Below are positions 47,680-58,042 of a stretch of DNA of 64,000 nucleotides, one piece after another (position 1 is the stretch's first letter; each line of letters starts with the position of its first letter). This DNA is from Xenosphaeropsis pyriputrescens (lineage: Eukaryota > Ascomycota > Leotiomycetes > Phacidiales > Phacidiaceae). The position numbers and the translations under genes are program-made. The stretch is taken from positions 620,001 through 684,000 of the forward strand of contig JAGKQE010000002.1 of NCBI GenBank assembly GCA_022609375.1. Direction: 5' to 3'. Below the pieces are notes generated by a model. That model had not been told where the DNA came from. It was given only the letters and a program-made list of their open reading frames with translations, and made no database searches.

Positions 47680-50300
47680 CTAGTTTTGGTTCTTGAACAG
47701 CCAATCTGCATTCGCATCCACCATAAAATTCGTAATATTAAACTCATTATTGCCCATGTCAGGAACATGCAGCTCCCCGCTCTCCACACTACCATGGGTA
47801 TTCCCGTTCGAGTGATCATTGGCAGCGGGCAATCGTGGCATGTTGAAGAAATCAAAAACATCAAGATATTCGAGCTCATTTGCAGCTGGTGTGCGTGCAG
47901 GTGTCACAGATGGCAGGCGTGATACACCGCCGACTAGATGGCGTGGTTGGCGGGAGATCAGGAAGTCCAGATCATAGGCGCATCGCCGCATGTCCGCAAG
48001 GATTTTGACGGACGACGGCGTTACCCTTTCACCACTGGCCCCCATGGATCGTTCGGAATCGCGGTGCTCATCCAGAACGCGTTGTAGGATGGTTGTGTAG
48101 CGCTCTGCTACGAGCCAGTATCTGCCCATTTCCTTTAGGGTGTCTACTAAGAATTGAATCTGAGGAGATAATTTATGTTCGATTGTTGAGCCGTGGACGA
48201 GAAGCAGGCGGGCTGCTACCCATAGTGTGAAGGCGAAAGGAGGGCCCAGCTTTGGGAGCATACCATTGTTCACGACATATTCGGTGAGTGCTGTAATGTT
48301 TTCCACTGCTCCATGACACCGCTGTGAAGCGGTATAAGATGGAGTGAAAATCGGTGAGCGAGTGGTAGGGTATGCTGCTGATGAATGAAGACGAATGACA
48401 GTAGTATGGTAAGTGGCATGTAGCATCACCCAGCCACAGTTGATAGCTTTATTTCCGTTAGGTTGGAATAATTTGGCCATGTTTCCGTATTCTCCTGGAA
48501 GGCCAAACTTCCAGGATGTTAATGCATTGTCGAGCTCTCGATATTCTCCTTGCCATTGCTCAACATCGGAGAGAGCCCCGATATCTACAGGCTTTTTCAG
48601 GAATTTGTGAATTCTTGATAGAATTCCAAGGATCTCAATATAATAAGAAAAGGCACCTAGATTCTCGGGGCGATTGATGTCGTATTCTGTCCTCTCAAGG
48701 GTATGGAACCAACGTGTTTCAACATGTAGGTTCTTGTTCCAAAGATCATCACGGCAAGGCAACTTGCGGTCGATTTCCTTCTCATCCAGTGCAAATTCAA
48801 ATGCTGTAGCGATTGTAGCATACCTGTCGAGTAGATATATCATCCAAAACAGGCGCCTACGCGACTCTTCTTCAATGAAATTAGCTGAATCGGGGAGGAC
48901 CATGGCTCTCAGAGTGTATATCGACGGATAATTAGGTGACACGGACGAAGATGTTGTCTCTACCGAAAGACCCAACTGTACAACAGAGCGAGTGATAAGT
49001 GCCAGAAGATTCCACCCCGGAGGACCATTGCTGCTCCCAACGAGATCCAAAGCGAGAATTACCATGGCCTGTAGAGCCTTGACAGATGAGTTTTCGAGGC
49101 CGTACAGGAGAACCTTTTGCTTTGAGATGTCATGGTAATGTCTTCTCCTGTCTTCAGTGAGCCTTTGGTCAGTCGAGAATCTAAGCGTTGTAGCAACTAT
49201 GGCATGTAGGAGAATCTTATCAGCCTCTTCTAACGTAGATGGTCCGAATAAAGAGTCCAAAGTTGACCTTCGGTGTAGAATTGGACACCAGGTATTCACG
49301 TGTTTGAAGTACAGATCAACTAGAGCATACAACAAATCGTATGGTGGAAGATCGTGATCTAATCCCGACGGTAGATTGGTCTGGGTCTGAGAAATATTGA
49401 GGCTCGGCGACTCAAGTGGTGGCTGATTGGTATTGTAGAAATCTGGCGGTGGTGGATGACTTATAGAGTGAGATGAATGCTGGTGTTGCATGGGGTTCTG
49501 TTGGAAATTGTCAGAATGTAACGACGGAGTTGCTGGTGGCATCGAGGCGGCATAGTCCAGAGCCTGCGATGACGGCGTATATGTAGATGGCTTTTGCATG
49601 AACAGAGCAGCATCAGCTTGGGAAGAGTTGCCCATCTCATTGTGCCTGAACAATTGATTATCGTGAGGAGACGTATGGTCGCTATGGATACTTCGGCTAC
49701 CATTAGAATTGTACGAGGTCTCTAGGATCCGTGAATGTCTCTGCAAAACCTCTTCTAATCGATCGAGTCGTTGTTCGAGTTCACGTCCATAGCCGGCCTA
49801 AAAATCATGAGCATGATGATGTACACACAGTTTGGAACGAGTATCACTCACCCTGAGACCCGGCTTCTTGCGCTCCTTGTATTCACATATCGCACCATTT
49901 CGACTACACCATCCACACGATGGTTGTCCTCGGTCGCATTTCACCTGGATATTCTGTCAATCGCCAAGTCCTAGAAGTGTCTCTCGACATCCCATGAACT
50001 CCGAAGTACAAAGGGTAGTATGAAGTTGTTATCTTCCTGCAAGTATCCGCAATAGGACCAAGCAAACCAGGTTCCTGGGTCTCATGTACTGATTGCACAT
50101 GGCCTGGAAAGGAAAGATGGGAGAGCTGGATCTGTTCAGAGGTGTAAGGATCTGCGACGTACCTTTCGCTGTTTGCACAGTTCGCACCTTCGTCTTGTTG
50201 TCAGCCAGGAATGTTCTTCGCTCTCTTTTTCCGAAGTCGGGGCATGTGAGGGTCGCATAGGCTCATCACTGATTTCATGCTTGGACGGAGAGAGGGCCAT
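47680..50300 (-). CDS. Zn2Cys6 transcription factor, candidate regulator of the L-rhamnose cluster
   Basis: Exons in coding order 50163..50300, 49852..49944 and 47680..49797 give 782 aa. The binuclear zinc cluster is complete: Cys39, Cys42, Cys49, Cys56, Cys59 and Cys66 (C-X2-C-X6-C-X6-C-X2-C-X6-C). It is followed by a basic linker (KERKKPGLR) and a dimerisation coiled coil (RELEQRLDRLEEVLQ). After a His/Pro/Ser-rich region comes the fungal-specific transcription factor domain (PF04082 type) from about residue 220, with LVDLYFKHVNTWCPILHRR and EEESRRRLFWMIYLLDR. Acidic and Asn-rich C-terminal segments could activate transcription. The first intron (218 bp) splits the zinc cluster between Cys42 and Cys49. 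It is transcribed away from the rhamnonate dehydratase gene, so it is the obvious candidate pathway regulator. That role is inferred from position only. Confidence 0.9.
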
Positions 50301-51829
50301 TATCTTACGAGACGCTCATGGGACGTCGCTGCCTTTTGCGTGGACCGTCTCCATTTGCATTTGGATCTCCACCGCTTTCGTCCTCGCTGAGGTATCGATC
50401 ATTCTCTCCATCCCCGTCGCTGTCAGGGCTAACATGCGGCGACACCTTACTGTCCATGGAGAGATTGCGCATTCTAGTGTAGCATCAAGAATTGTTGCAA
50501 ATACTTCGGTGCATTGGAGGACGAGACGAGAGTTCGGGGCAATAGGAGGAGAGCGCGAGAGTCGGTACACAGGACAATAGAAAGTAACACATGGTTGGAG
50601 AGCACCGAGAGGGATCTCGGGGGAGGATGGCGAGCAGGCGGGGTGTAATACACAGTAGGTAGGTAGAGTTGGGGCTAAGGAGGGTGAGGGCGTGGGAGTG
50701 GGCGTTGGGCGTGAGCGTGAGCGTGGTAGGTTGGTGAGATGATGGGTTGGTGGGTTGATGGGGAGGGGGAAGGGGAGGGGAGGAGAGGAGCGACATGGGT
50801 AAGGATGGGGAGGAGAACAGCTGATCTGATGGAGAGAGAGAGAGAGAAGTCCTTTTTACGTACATATGTACATAGTATGAGATGATATGATGATATCTCA
50901 CAACAAAGGCATGATTCACCTTTCCTTCACTGTTGACAATAGCATTCGCGATGGTATTGACAATAGTTAGTAGAACCAACGCTCGCCATGAAGCACCAAA
51001 GTATCGACATACTCCCTCGTCCTCAGATTCACAGTTCCTTCTGGTCATGTACTTCAGAATACTTCTCATTCTCTTCAGAGCTCGTAACACAGATACTCCG
51101 AATCCCGGATGAGCTTCTGTAGCTTGCGTCCTAGGCTTGACCAATGCAACATACCGAGGTACCTTGTGCTGGCGAGAAGAACGACATGCCACAACTATAC
51201 CTACGGTACGTAGTGCTCTTCCTCGTTCCTCGTAAAATGTTGACATTTCAAGAGAGATCGAGTGAGAATCTTCTTCAACCATGTATCCAAGACAATCATC
51301 AAGACGACAGGGTTCAATCTTACCAAGCTGTGCTTATCTCCCTTGTTCCCCAGAATCGAATTGGCTGACAACGTGGGGAAGTGCGCAAGGTTGGTAGTGA
51401 TGAACTGAACTGAACCATGCTTATCAAGTTATCACCAATCATCAAGAGAGAGTATCAACAAACTCACGCTTTCATATCGAGCATGCCTCCAAAACTCGTG
51501 CAAGCGCATGAAGTTCACACATGCATATCGATGCCGACCAAGCAAATACCGGCAGCACACCGGCGATTGGTGACTTGCCAGAAATGCACATGCCCACTAT
51601 TTCCACCGTTCGGCTGTAAATACCCCGATTAACTCGGTGTATTCATAGGTCAAGCCACGCCAAAGTCTAAGGGGATACTCTAGACGTTATCAAAACATTC
51701 CAATTAAAATTCCACTTCTTCTCTTATAAGGAACCTTGCAAAGTCCAAGGATTTACCATTATTCAATCCTCCTCCGTTCGAGTTCCAGCTCTCCCAGAAT
51801 CCCAACAGTCACTTGTATTGAATTTCATC
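50301..51829. other. Divergent promoter region between the transcription factor and the rhamnonate dehydratase gene
   Basis: About 1.5 kb between divergent starts. The left part has G/T-rich minisatellite-like stretches (about 50,690-50,840) and a GA microsatellite near 50,832. The right part holds a CCG/CGG motif and a TATA-like TTATAAG at 51,724-51,730. No gene seen. Confidence 0.55.
51606..51637. promoter_or_regulatory. Candidate Zn2Cys6 binding sites (CCG/CGG inverted repeats)
   Basis: CCG-N2-CGG at 51606-51613 and CCG-N7-CGG at 51625-51637, about 200 bp before the rhamnonate dehydratase start. Zn2Cys6 dimers commonly bind such inverted triplets. The spacing preference of this factor is unknown. 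Confidence 0.3.
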
Positions 51830-53263
51830 ATGGCCTCCTCAGCTGCCCGTTCATTCCCCAAGATAAAGGCCGTGAGGTCGTATGTCATTGATGGAGTGGG
51901 ATCTGGCGGTGATTATCATAATGTAAAGGGTGGTCATTGGTAAGCCTTCCAGAGAATCCAGTCCATCATGACAGTTGGCCGATATTAACTCTCTGTAGGT
52001 TGATCGATACACCTATTTCCACGCCAATGTCGAGATGGGAAAAGTATCGTGCCTCTCGAACAAGCTGGGGTATCAATGTGCTGGGCTCTTTTTGTGTAGA
52101 GATTGAGGCAACAGATGGCACAATAGGTTTTGCAACTGGTTTTGGAGGTATGTTTCCCAGGCATTTGAATGATAGATGCATCTTCTGATTCTTGGATAGG
52201 ACCCCCAGGATGCTGGCTTGTCCACCAACATTTCGAGCGTTTCCTTATCGGTGCCGATCCACGAGACACAAATCACCTTTTCGAGCAAATGTACAGAGGA
52301 TCGATGTTCTACGGACGAAAAGGTCTTCCAGTCGCTGTGATTTCGGTCATTGATCTCGCACTCTGGGATCTTCAAGGAAAGATTAGAAATGAACCGGTAT
52401 ACAAGCTTATTGGAGGCGCCACAAGAGAGAAGCTGGATTTCTATTGCACGGGCCCAGAGCCAACAGCTGCCAAGGCTATGGGATTCTGGGGAGCCAAAGT
52501 TCCACTGCCATATTGCCCAGAGGAGGGTCATGCTGGCTTGAAGAAGAATGTTGAGTTCCTCCGCAAGCACCGTGAAAGTGTTGGTCCAGACTTCCCATTG
52601 ATGGTGGATTGCTACATGAGCTTGAACGTTCCATATACCATTGAAATTGCAAAGGCATGCCTGGATCTCAATATCAATTGGTGGGAGGAGTGTCTGTCCC
52701 CAGACGACACAGATGGATTCGCTCAGATCAAGCGCGCGCATCCACAGGTGAAATTTACCACTGGAGAGCATGAGTACTCGAGATACGGTTTCCGAAAGCT
52801 GATCGAGGGCCGAAACTTGGATATTATCCAGCCAGATGTGATGTGGCTCGGCGGCTTGACTGAGCTACTCAAGGTATCAGCTATGGCAGCCGCATATGAT
52901 ATTCCAGTTGTGCCACATGCAAGTGGACCATACAGCTATCATTTTGTCCTCTCGCAGACGAATTGCCCATTCCAAGAATATCTCGCAAACTCCCCAGATG
53001 GTAAGAGTGTATTGCCAGTGTTTGGCGATCTCTTTATCGATGAACCGATTCCAGTAAATGGATTCCTTACCTCAGATCAGCTTGACAAGCCGGGTTTCGG
53101 TCTTACGCTCAACCCTGCTGCAAGGTTAATTCCAGCTCAGTATCTTCTTACACCAAACCCGGAAAGACCGTTAGGGAAGCCTATTGAGCAGAAACCAATT
53201 GAGGAGAAGAAGGCTGGTATCATGGAAAGCCTGTCTAATGGTGTTGAGAAGTTGACTACTTGA
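51830..53263 (+). CDS. LRA3: L-rhamnonate dehydratase (enolase superfamily)
   Basis: Dehydrates L-rhamnonate to L-2-keto-3-deoxyrhamnonate, the third step of the non-phosphorylated L-rhamnose pathway. Exons 51830..51939, 51999..52147 and 52200..53263 give 440 aa. Mandelate-racemase/enolase fold: metal ligands Asp223 (VDCYMSL), Glu249 (WWEE) and Glu276 (TGEHEYS), and catalytic His326 (VVPHASGP). The PPGCWLVHQHFERFLIG and QPDVMWLGGLTE segments are the kind seen in rhamnonate dehydratases rather than galactonate dehydratases. Both introns are short with GTAAGC and GTATGT donors. Next to it is the dehydrogenase of the same pathway, in the same direction 571 bp downstream. A related sugar-acid dehydratase cannot be fully excluded from sequence alone, but the neighbours support this call. 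Confidence 0.93.
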
Positions 53264-53834
53264 TGTTCTCTGATTGGAATTTGAGCATACGTTTTATCAA
53301 TACCTATTAGCCTTGCGATCAATGATATTCAATAAAAGTACCTTTTGTTGCAATCCTTTCTGCCGATCTAATTTGTGTCGCAGTGCTTCTTATGATTCTT
53401 TACGTATAGTATAATCAACAAGAAAGTGTAAATCTTCCTGCATAAACTCGCCCACATCCAGTGCCTATATCACTGAAGATTAAATGTGCCATATCATGAG
53501 CCTCTGAGTCAATGCCCACTAGAAATGATACTCGGACTTTTCTAAATCTAATGACCATATCACAGAGTAATCCTCGGCCACCAATACTCCGTACAGGCGA
53601 GTGTGGGGTAAAGATCTCAACTCCACAACCTACCCCACCATCTCTCACATGCCAGTCACCCGTGGGTAGCCATTATTACAATATCAGCAAATGCGTAACC
53701 CAGTCAAGTGAGAAAGTACCCCCAAACCATGGGATTTGAATTCCGTTTCCAGAACCCAAGAGTATCTCCCTCCAATTTCTGATTCTCAAATCTACCATTC
53801 CTCTTCCTGCGTGGAACAGCCACCATTGATCAAC
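53264..53834. other. Spacer and promoter of the L-rhamnose dehydrogenase gene
   Basis: 571 bp between two co-directional cluster genes. No ORF of note; a CGG-N11-CCG everted pair lies near 53,574-53,592. Confidence 0.45.
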
Positions 53835-54724
53835 ATGCCAGCCCACCGCCTACTCGTCGGCAAAATGGCGTGCATCACGGGAGGGACAACAGGCATTGGC
53901 AGGGCAATTGCGCTCGAATACCTGCGCCAAGGCTGCAATGTGGCCGTTAACCACCTGGGCCTCCCGCATGACGAGCACCACAAGTCGAGCCTGATGCAAT
54001 CGGCAGGGGAGCTCAAAAAGAACGACGGCGAGGCGGGCGAGCTGATGGAGGTGGAGGGCGATATCTCGCAGCCGGAGACTGGGAAGCTGTTAGTTGAGAA
54101 CGCCGTGCGGAAATGGGGGAGGCTTGATGTGTTTGTCAGTAATGCGGGCGTCTGCCAATTCGCCGAGTTCTTGGAGTGAGTTGTGCTTTTTTTTCTATTT
54201 CTTCTTGCTCTTTCAGGGGCAGTGGTCGAGGATGCGAGGGGTCCGGACTAATGTGCCGTAGGTTGGATAATGATCTTTTTGCTTCGACGGTGAACATAAA
54301 TCTCAATGGCGCTTTCTATGCATGTCAGGCGGCGGCGAGACAGATGGCTAAGCAGGGAGATGGCGGTAGCATCATTGGGATTTCTTCAATAAGTGCGTTG
54401 GTTGGTGGTGGGCTTCAGACTCATTACACTCCTACAAAAGCCGGTGTACTTTCTCTCATGCAAAGTATGGCAGTCGCTTTGGGAAAGTATAAGATTCGAT
54501 GCAATGCCTTGTTGCCGGGTACTATAAAGACGCAGCTCAATAATAAAGATTTAGAGGATCCAGAGAAGAGGAAATACATGGAGACTAGAATACCACTTGG
54601 ACGGACAGGAGATACGAAGGACATGGCTGGCCCTGCTGTCTTTCTGGCTTGTGAGGAATTGAGTGGGTATGTGAATGGCGCGCAGCTACTCGTAGACGGA
54701 GGTTTGTTTGTCAACTTGCAATAG
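53835..54724 (+). CDS. LRA1: L-rhamnose 1-dehydrogenase (short-chain dehydrogenase/reductase)
   Basis: Oxidises L-rhamnose to L-rhamnono-1,4-lactone with NAD(P)+, the first pathway step. Exons 53835..54175 and 54262..54724 give 267 aa; the 86-bp intron has a GTGAGT donor and a GTAG acceptor. Classical SDR features: cofactor loop TGGTTGIG at 15-22, SNAG motif near 102-105, catalytic Ser at about 156, Tyr169 and Lys173 (YTPTK), and a C-terminal GYVNGAQLLVDGG segment. The start chosen (53835) puts the cofactor loop near the N terminus, as usual; upstream in-frame codons are open but not SDR-like. Exon 1 is clearly more GC-rich than exon 2. It converges on the lactonase gene with only 62 bp between the stops. 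Substrate is inferred from the surrounding pathway genes. Confidence 0.88.
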
Positions 54725-54786
54725 ACATAACAGCATAGCGGAGAAAAATATCTTTCTATCTAATAACATATATCTAAAGGTCTTCA

Positions 54787-55919
54787 TTACCAACTCATGA
54801 GTTCTTCAATGTTGTAGGCTTTGATAGCCGTTCCACTCCAGAGCATGATCTGCTCTTCCTTGGTAAGGCCAGCAACTCCGCAGAGCATTTCTACAACATC
54901 TCTCCACTTCTGCCAGGCATTTTCTCCTACGCCAACTGTACATACAGGCCAATCGCTGCCAAACATGATTCTAGATGTCTTGAAGGTCGCAAGAATGACA
55001 ATAAGCCATGGCTGAATCGCTTTCAGAATGTCGGGTACAGATGCTGTTTGCAATGATGGAGGTAGTTCTGAGAAGCAGCCTGACAACTTCATGTACGTCT
55101 TCGAAAGACGGCTGAGAGTGAAGATATTTTCGCGCCAAATGTTGTACTCGTGTGTATTTTCTAAATCATCAGACGGCATTATTGCGGCATGGAGGTTTGG
55201 TTTGCAGAGATGATCTGTTGTATATTAGTATCCAACTCTTTGGAAAGGGGGATTTTCTTACTGATGATGATAGTAACCTTGTCCTCTTCAGCAACACCGT
55301 CATGAGCACGAGTAATCATCTCAATAGCCTCGCCAAATTGCCAATCCCCACCACTCCTCTGATCAATACCGAGGTCAAAAACATAGCCTTTCTTACCCAG
55401 CCATCTCAGGCCCTCAATGAAGCCATCTCCAAGCATGACACCTTTGGGCTTGTTCTGAACCAAATACCTGAAGCCCCTTATTTTTCCAAAGCTCTCTGCA
55501 GCATTTTCGCTCACCATCTCCACGTATTTCTCCATGGCCTCAGCACCACTGGGCAATGGAGCCCACGGAATAATTGCCAAGCACAATTTCTTATGCTCAG
55601 CACCATGGCCCTCACCAGGTCTGGGCTGGCCCGAAGCTATCCTCTCGAGCCAGGCGACTTCTTTCAGGGGCATTTCCCATCCAGAACCGTCTGCAACTCC
55701 CTTTTCCAGGTCATGCTTGCGGTCCGTTTCGAGGAAGATAAAGCCTTCGAGCTCTGGTGCGGACGACGTGGCTTTCGTATACTCTTCCAGCGATTCCTGG
55801 CTTGCCAGAGGGTTTTCCGGTGTATACCATGCTAATGTATCGATTTCGGAGGCTGGATACAGGTGGATATGGGAGTCGATGATTGGGAATCTCGATGAGG
55901 TTGGGCTCCGTGACGCCAT
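54787..55919 (-). CDS. LRA2: L-rhamnono-1,4-lactonase (amidohydrolase family 2)
   Basis: Opens L-rhamnono-1,4-lactone to L-rhamnonate, the second pathway step. Exons in coding order 55262..55919 and 54787..55214 give 361 aa; the 47-bp intron has a GTAAGA donor and a tactaat branch site. TIM-barrel amidohydrolase metal motifs: His17 and His19 (DSHIH), His221 (NHLCKP) and Asp307 (FGSDWP). No signal peptide, so cytosolic. The start at 55919 places DSHIH at residue 15, typical for the family. It is divergent from the aldolase gene (461-bp shared promoter) and convergent with the dehydrogenase gene. The lactonase assignment rests on family plus context. Confidence 0.9.
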
Positions 55920-56380
55920 CGTAATTATACTTGTAGTTGCTGACGAAAACGTCCTCTGCTGGGGAATCCTGGAGTCTTGCGTCCCTCTGATGAAGTCCTT
56001 AATTCCCCTTACCTCTCACGACAATTGGGATTTCAGAATCCCCACTCTTCTGAGTCAAAACGGAATTTTCAGAGTGTCGACCAACACTTCAGCTAAAATC
56101 AGGTGATAATCTTTATCGCATTGACAGCTGCGATAGTGAGGGGCTTATCGCGGGCAAAAGAACATGGGGTTCTCGTGCCATCGATACACCGAACCTCCCT
56201 GTGGAAATTGTGGGGTAAGCTCATGCTCCGATATTAATACTGACCGACCTCCAGAGTTGCGATTTCAAGTCCGGTTTAATATATAACATCTTTCCATAGG
56301 CATTGCTTGCCGTTCATATCATATCACAGCTCGTTGCCTTTGATTTGATTGATTTGATTGTCATTCTTTTGTACTTTAAA
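55920..56380. promoter_or_regulatory. Divergent promoter of lactonase and aldolase genes
   Basis: 461 bp between divergent starts of two enzymes of one pathway, so co-regulation is likely. A TATATA element at about 56,278-56,285 is suitably placed for the aldolase gene (about 100 bp before its ATG). Confidence 0.55.
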
Positions 56381-57413
56381 ATGGTTTCAAATCCTCCACC
56401 ATCAGGCGTTTACGTCCCAGTCCCTACTTTCTTCGTTGGAAAATCGGCCAGCAATTACAATCCCATCAATGCTCCTGTTGACCTCAAGACTCAAGCCGCC
56501 CACTCAATCCACCTTGCGAAGAGCGGAATCACTGGTCTTGTGATTTTGGGTAGTACCGGTGAGGCCATTCACTTGACCAACAAGGAGCGATTTGAGGTTT
56601 TGTCTTCAAGTAGAAAAGAGCTTGAGGCGGCGGGATTTAAAGATTACCCGATTATTGCTGGTACGGCAACACAAGATATCGAAGGCACTGTTATGCAATT
56701 GAAGGAGGCAAAGGAGGCAGGAGCCCAATGGGGACTTGTTCTAACTCCTGGGTATTTCGCTGGTGCATCAACGCAGGAGGGTCTCATCTTGTGGTTCCAG
56801 GCAATCGCTGATGCGAGCCCCATCCCTATCATGATGTATGTATCGAAATCCATCCAAGAATCCTTTCACTGACTTGATTAGCTACCATTACCCAGGCGTC
56901 TCCAACAACGTCAAGGTCCTTCCTTCAACGTTCGTCGCCCTCGCAAAACATCCAAACATCGTTGGTTGTAAGCTTTCTCACGGAGATGTCTCGTATCACG
57001 CTCAGATTGGCGGCACCTCAAAGATCGACAACACCCATTTTGCAACCTTCACCGGCCTCGGTCAACAACTTCTCCCGGTCATCACCCTTGGGTGCGCAGG
57101 CACCATTGACGGCACTGCAGGATTCTTCCCAAAATCTGTCGTACACCTTTACAAGCTGTCCGCGAAGACTCAGCCAACTGACGCTGAGATCAAGGAGCGC
57201 AGAGAGTTGCAGTGTAAGCTGTCTGCAGTGGAGGAACTTGTGGTGAGGTATGGCACCGTCGGCATCAAGGAAGCCACGAGCCGTGTTCTGGGATTGGGCG
57301 ATAGAGATGGAACGAGATTGCCCCTTTTTGGCGGCATTCCTGGTGGAGACAAGGAGTGGGAGAACTGGAAGGAAGTTGTTGGAGAGCTGGACGCTGTTGA
57401 GAAGTCCCTATGA
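56381..57413 (+). CDS. LRA4: L-2-keto-3-deoxyrhamnonate aldolase (DapA/DHDPS family)
   Basis: Splits L-2-keto-3-deoxyrhamnonate into pyruvate and L-lactaldehyde, the last pathway step. Exons 56381..56835 and 56882..57413 give 328 aa; the 46-bp intron has a GTATGT donor and a ctgac branch. Class I pyruvate-aldolase features: GSTGEAIHLT near the N-terminal third (phosphate-loop-like GSTGE), the Tyr at about 153 in IYHYPG, and the Schiff-base Lys182 in VGCKLSHGD. Length fits the family. The ATG at 56381 is preferred: upstream in-frame codons encode a hydrophobic run not found in this family. It follows the divergent lactonase and precedes the convergent acetyl-CoA hydrolase. Confidence 0.9.
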
Positions 57414-58042
57414 AATAACGTAGCCAACGACGACATGACATATCCATAGCATTTTGTGAGAATAGACTATCTTTGGGGAAATTGACCATGTGTGCACATG
57501 GATGATTTCGAGTGACATATTGAGTCATACATCCATGGATAATAAATAATTATCCAGGGCAGTAAAGACGTTGAAGAGTGCACTGTTATAGTTATTGAGA
57601 GTTGCACAGCTATTTGAAAAGCAAATGTATGTGGGCTGCATAGTTATTCATGGTTATTCAATAATTCAGAGTCCTGTAGATGTCGAGAGACATGTACGTA
57701 GTAGTTGTTGAACGGCGTACAGTGATTCAAGGCCGTCAGGTTATTGAAAGCCCGACAACCATCAAGAGCCATAGAGTCTGAAGTACACAAGCTCATCACA
57801 GTAGTTTTCATATGTTTATTCCAATTCCTAGATGATAATTCCCAACTCCCTTTCTTCTAATGAACGAGTCCGCTACACATTCAAAACGAGAGCCCAAGCC
57901 CAGGTCAACTCGTTACCCATCAACCCGACCCAATGCCGCAAAATTTCAAAAAGAAATCCAAACTCTAGATTGCCTTTAGACCGTACACGCATGTCTGCTA
58001 GGCATCCTTCTTCCAAGTTTCCCTTCTCCCGAGATCACGTGC
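57414..58042. other. Convergent intergenic region
   Basis: About 0.6 kb between the aldolase and acetyl-CoA hydrolase 3' ends. Several GTTATTCA/GTTATTGA repeats (about 57,580-57,750) and no gene. Confidence 0.55.
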
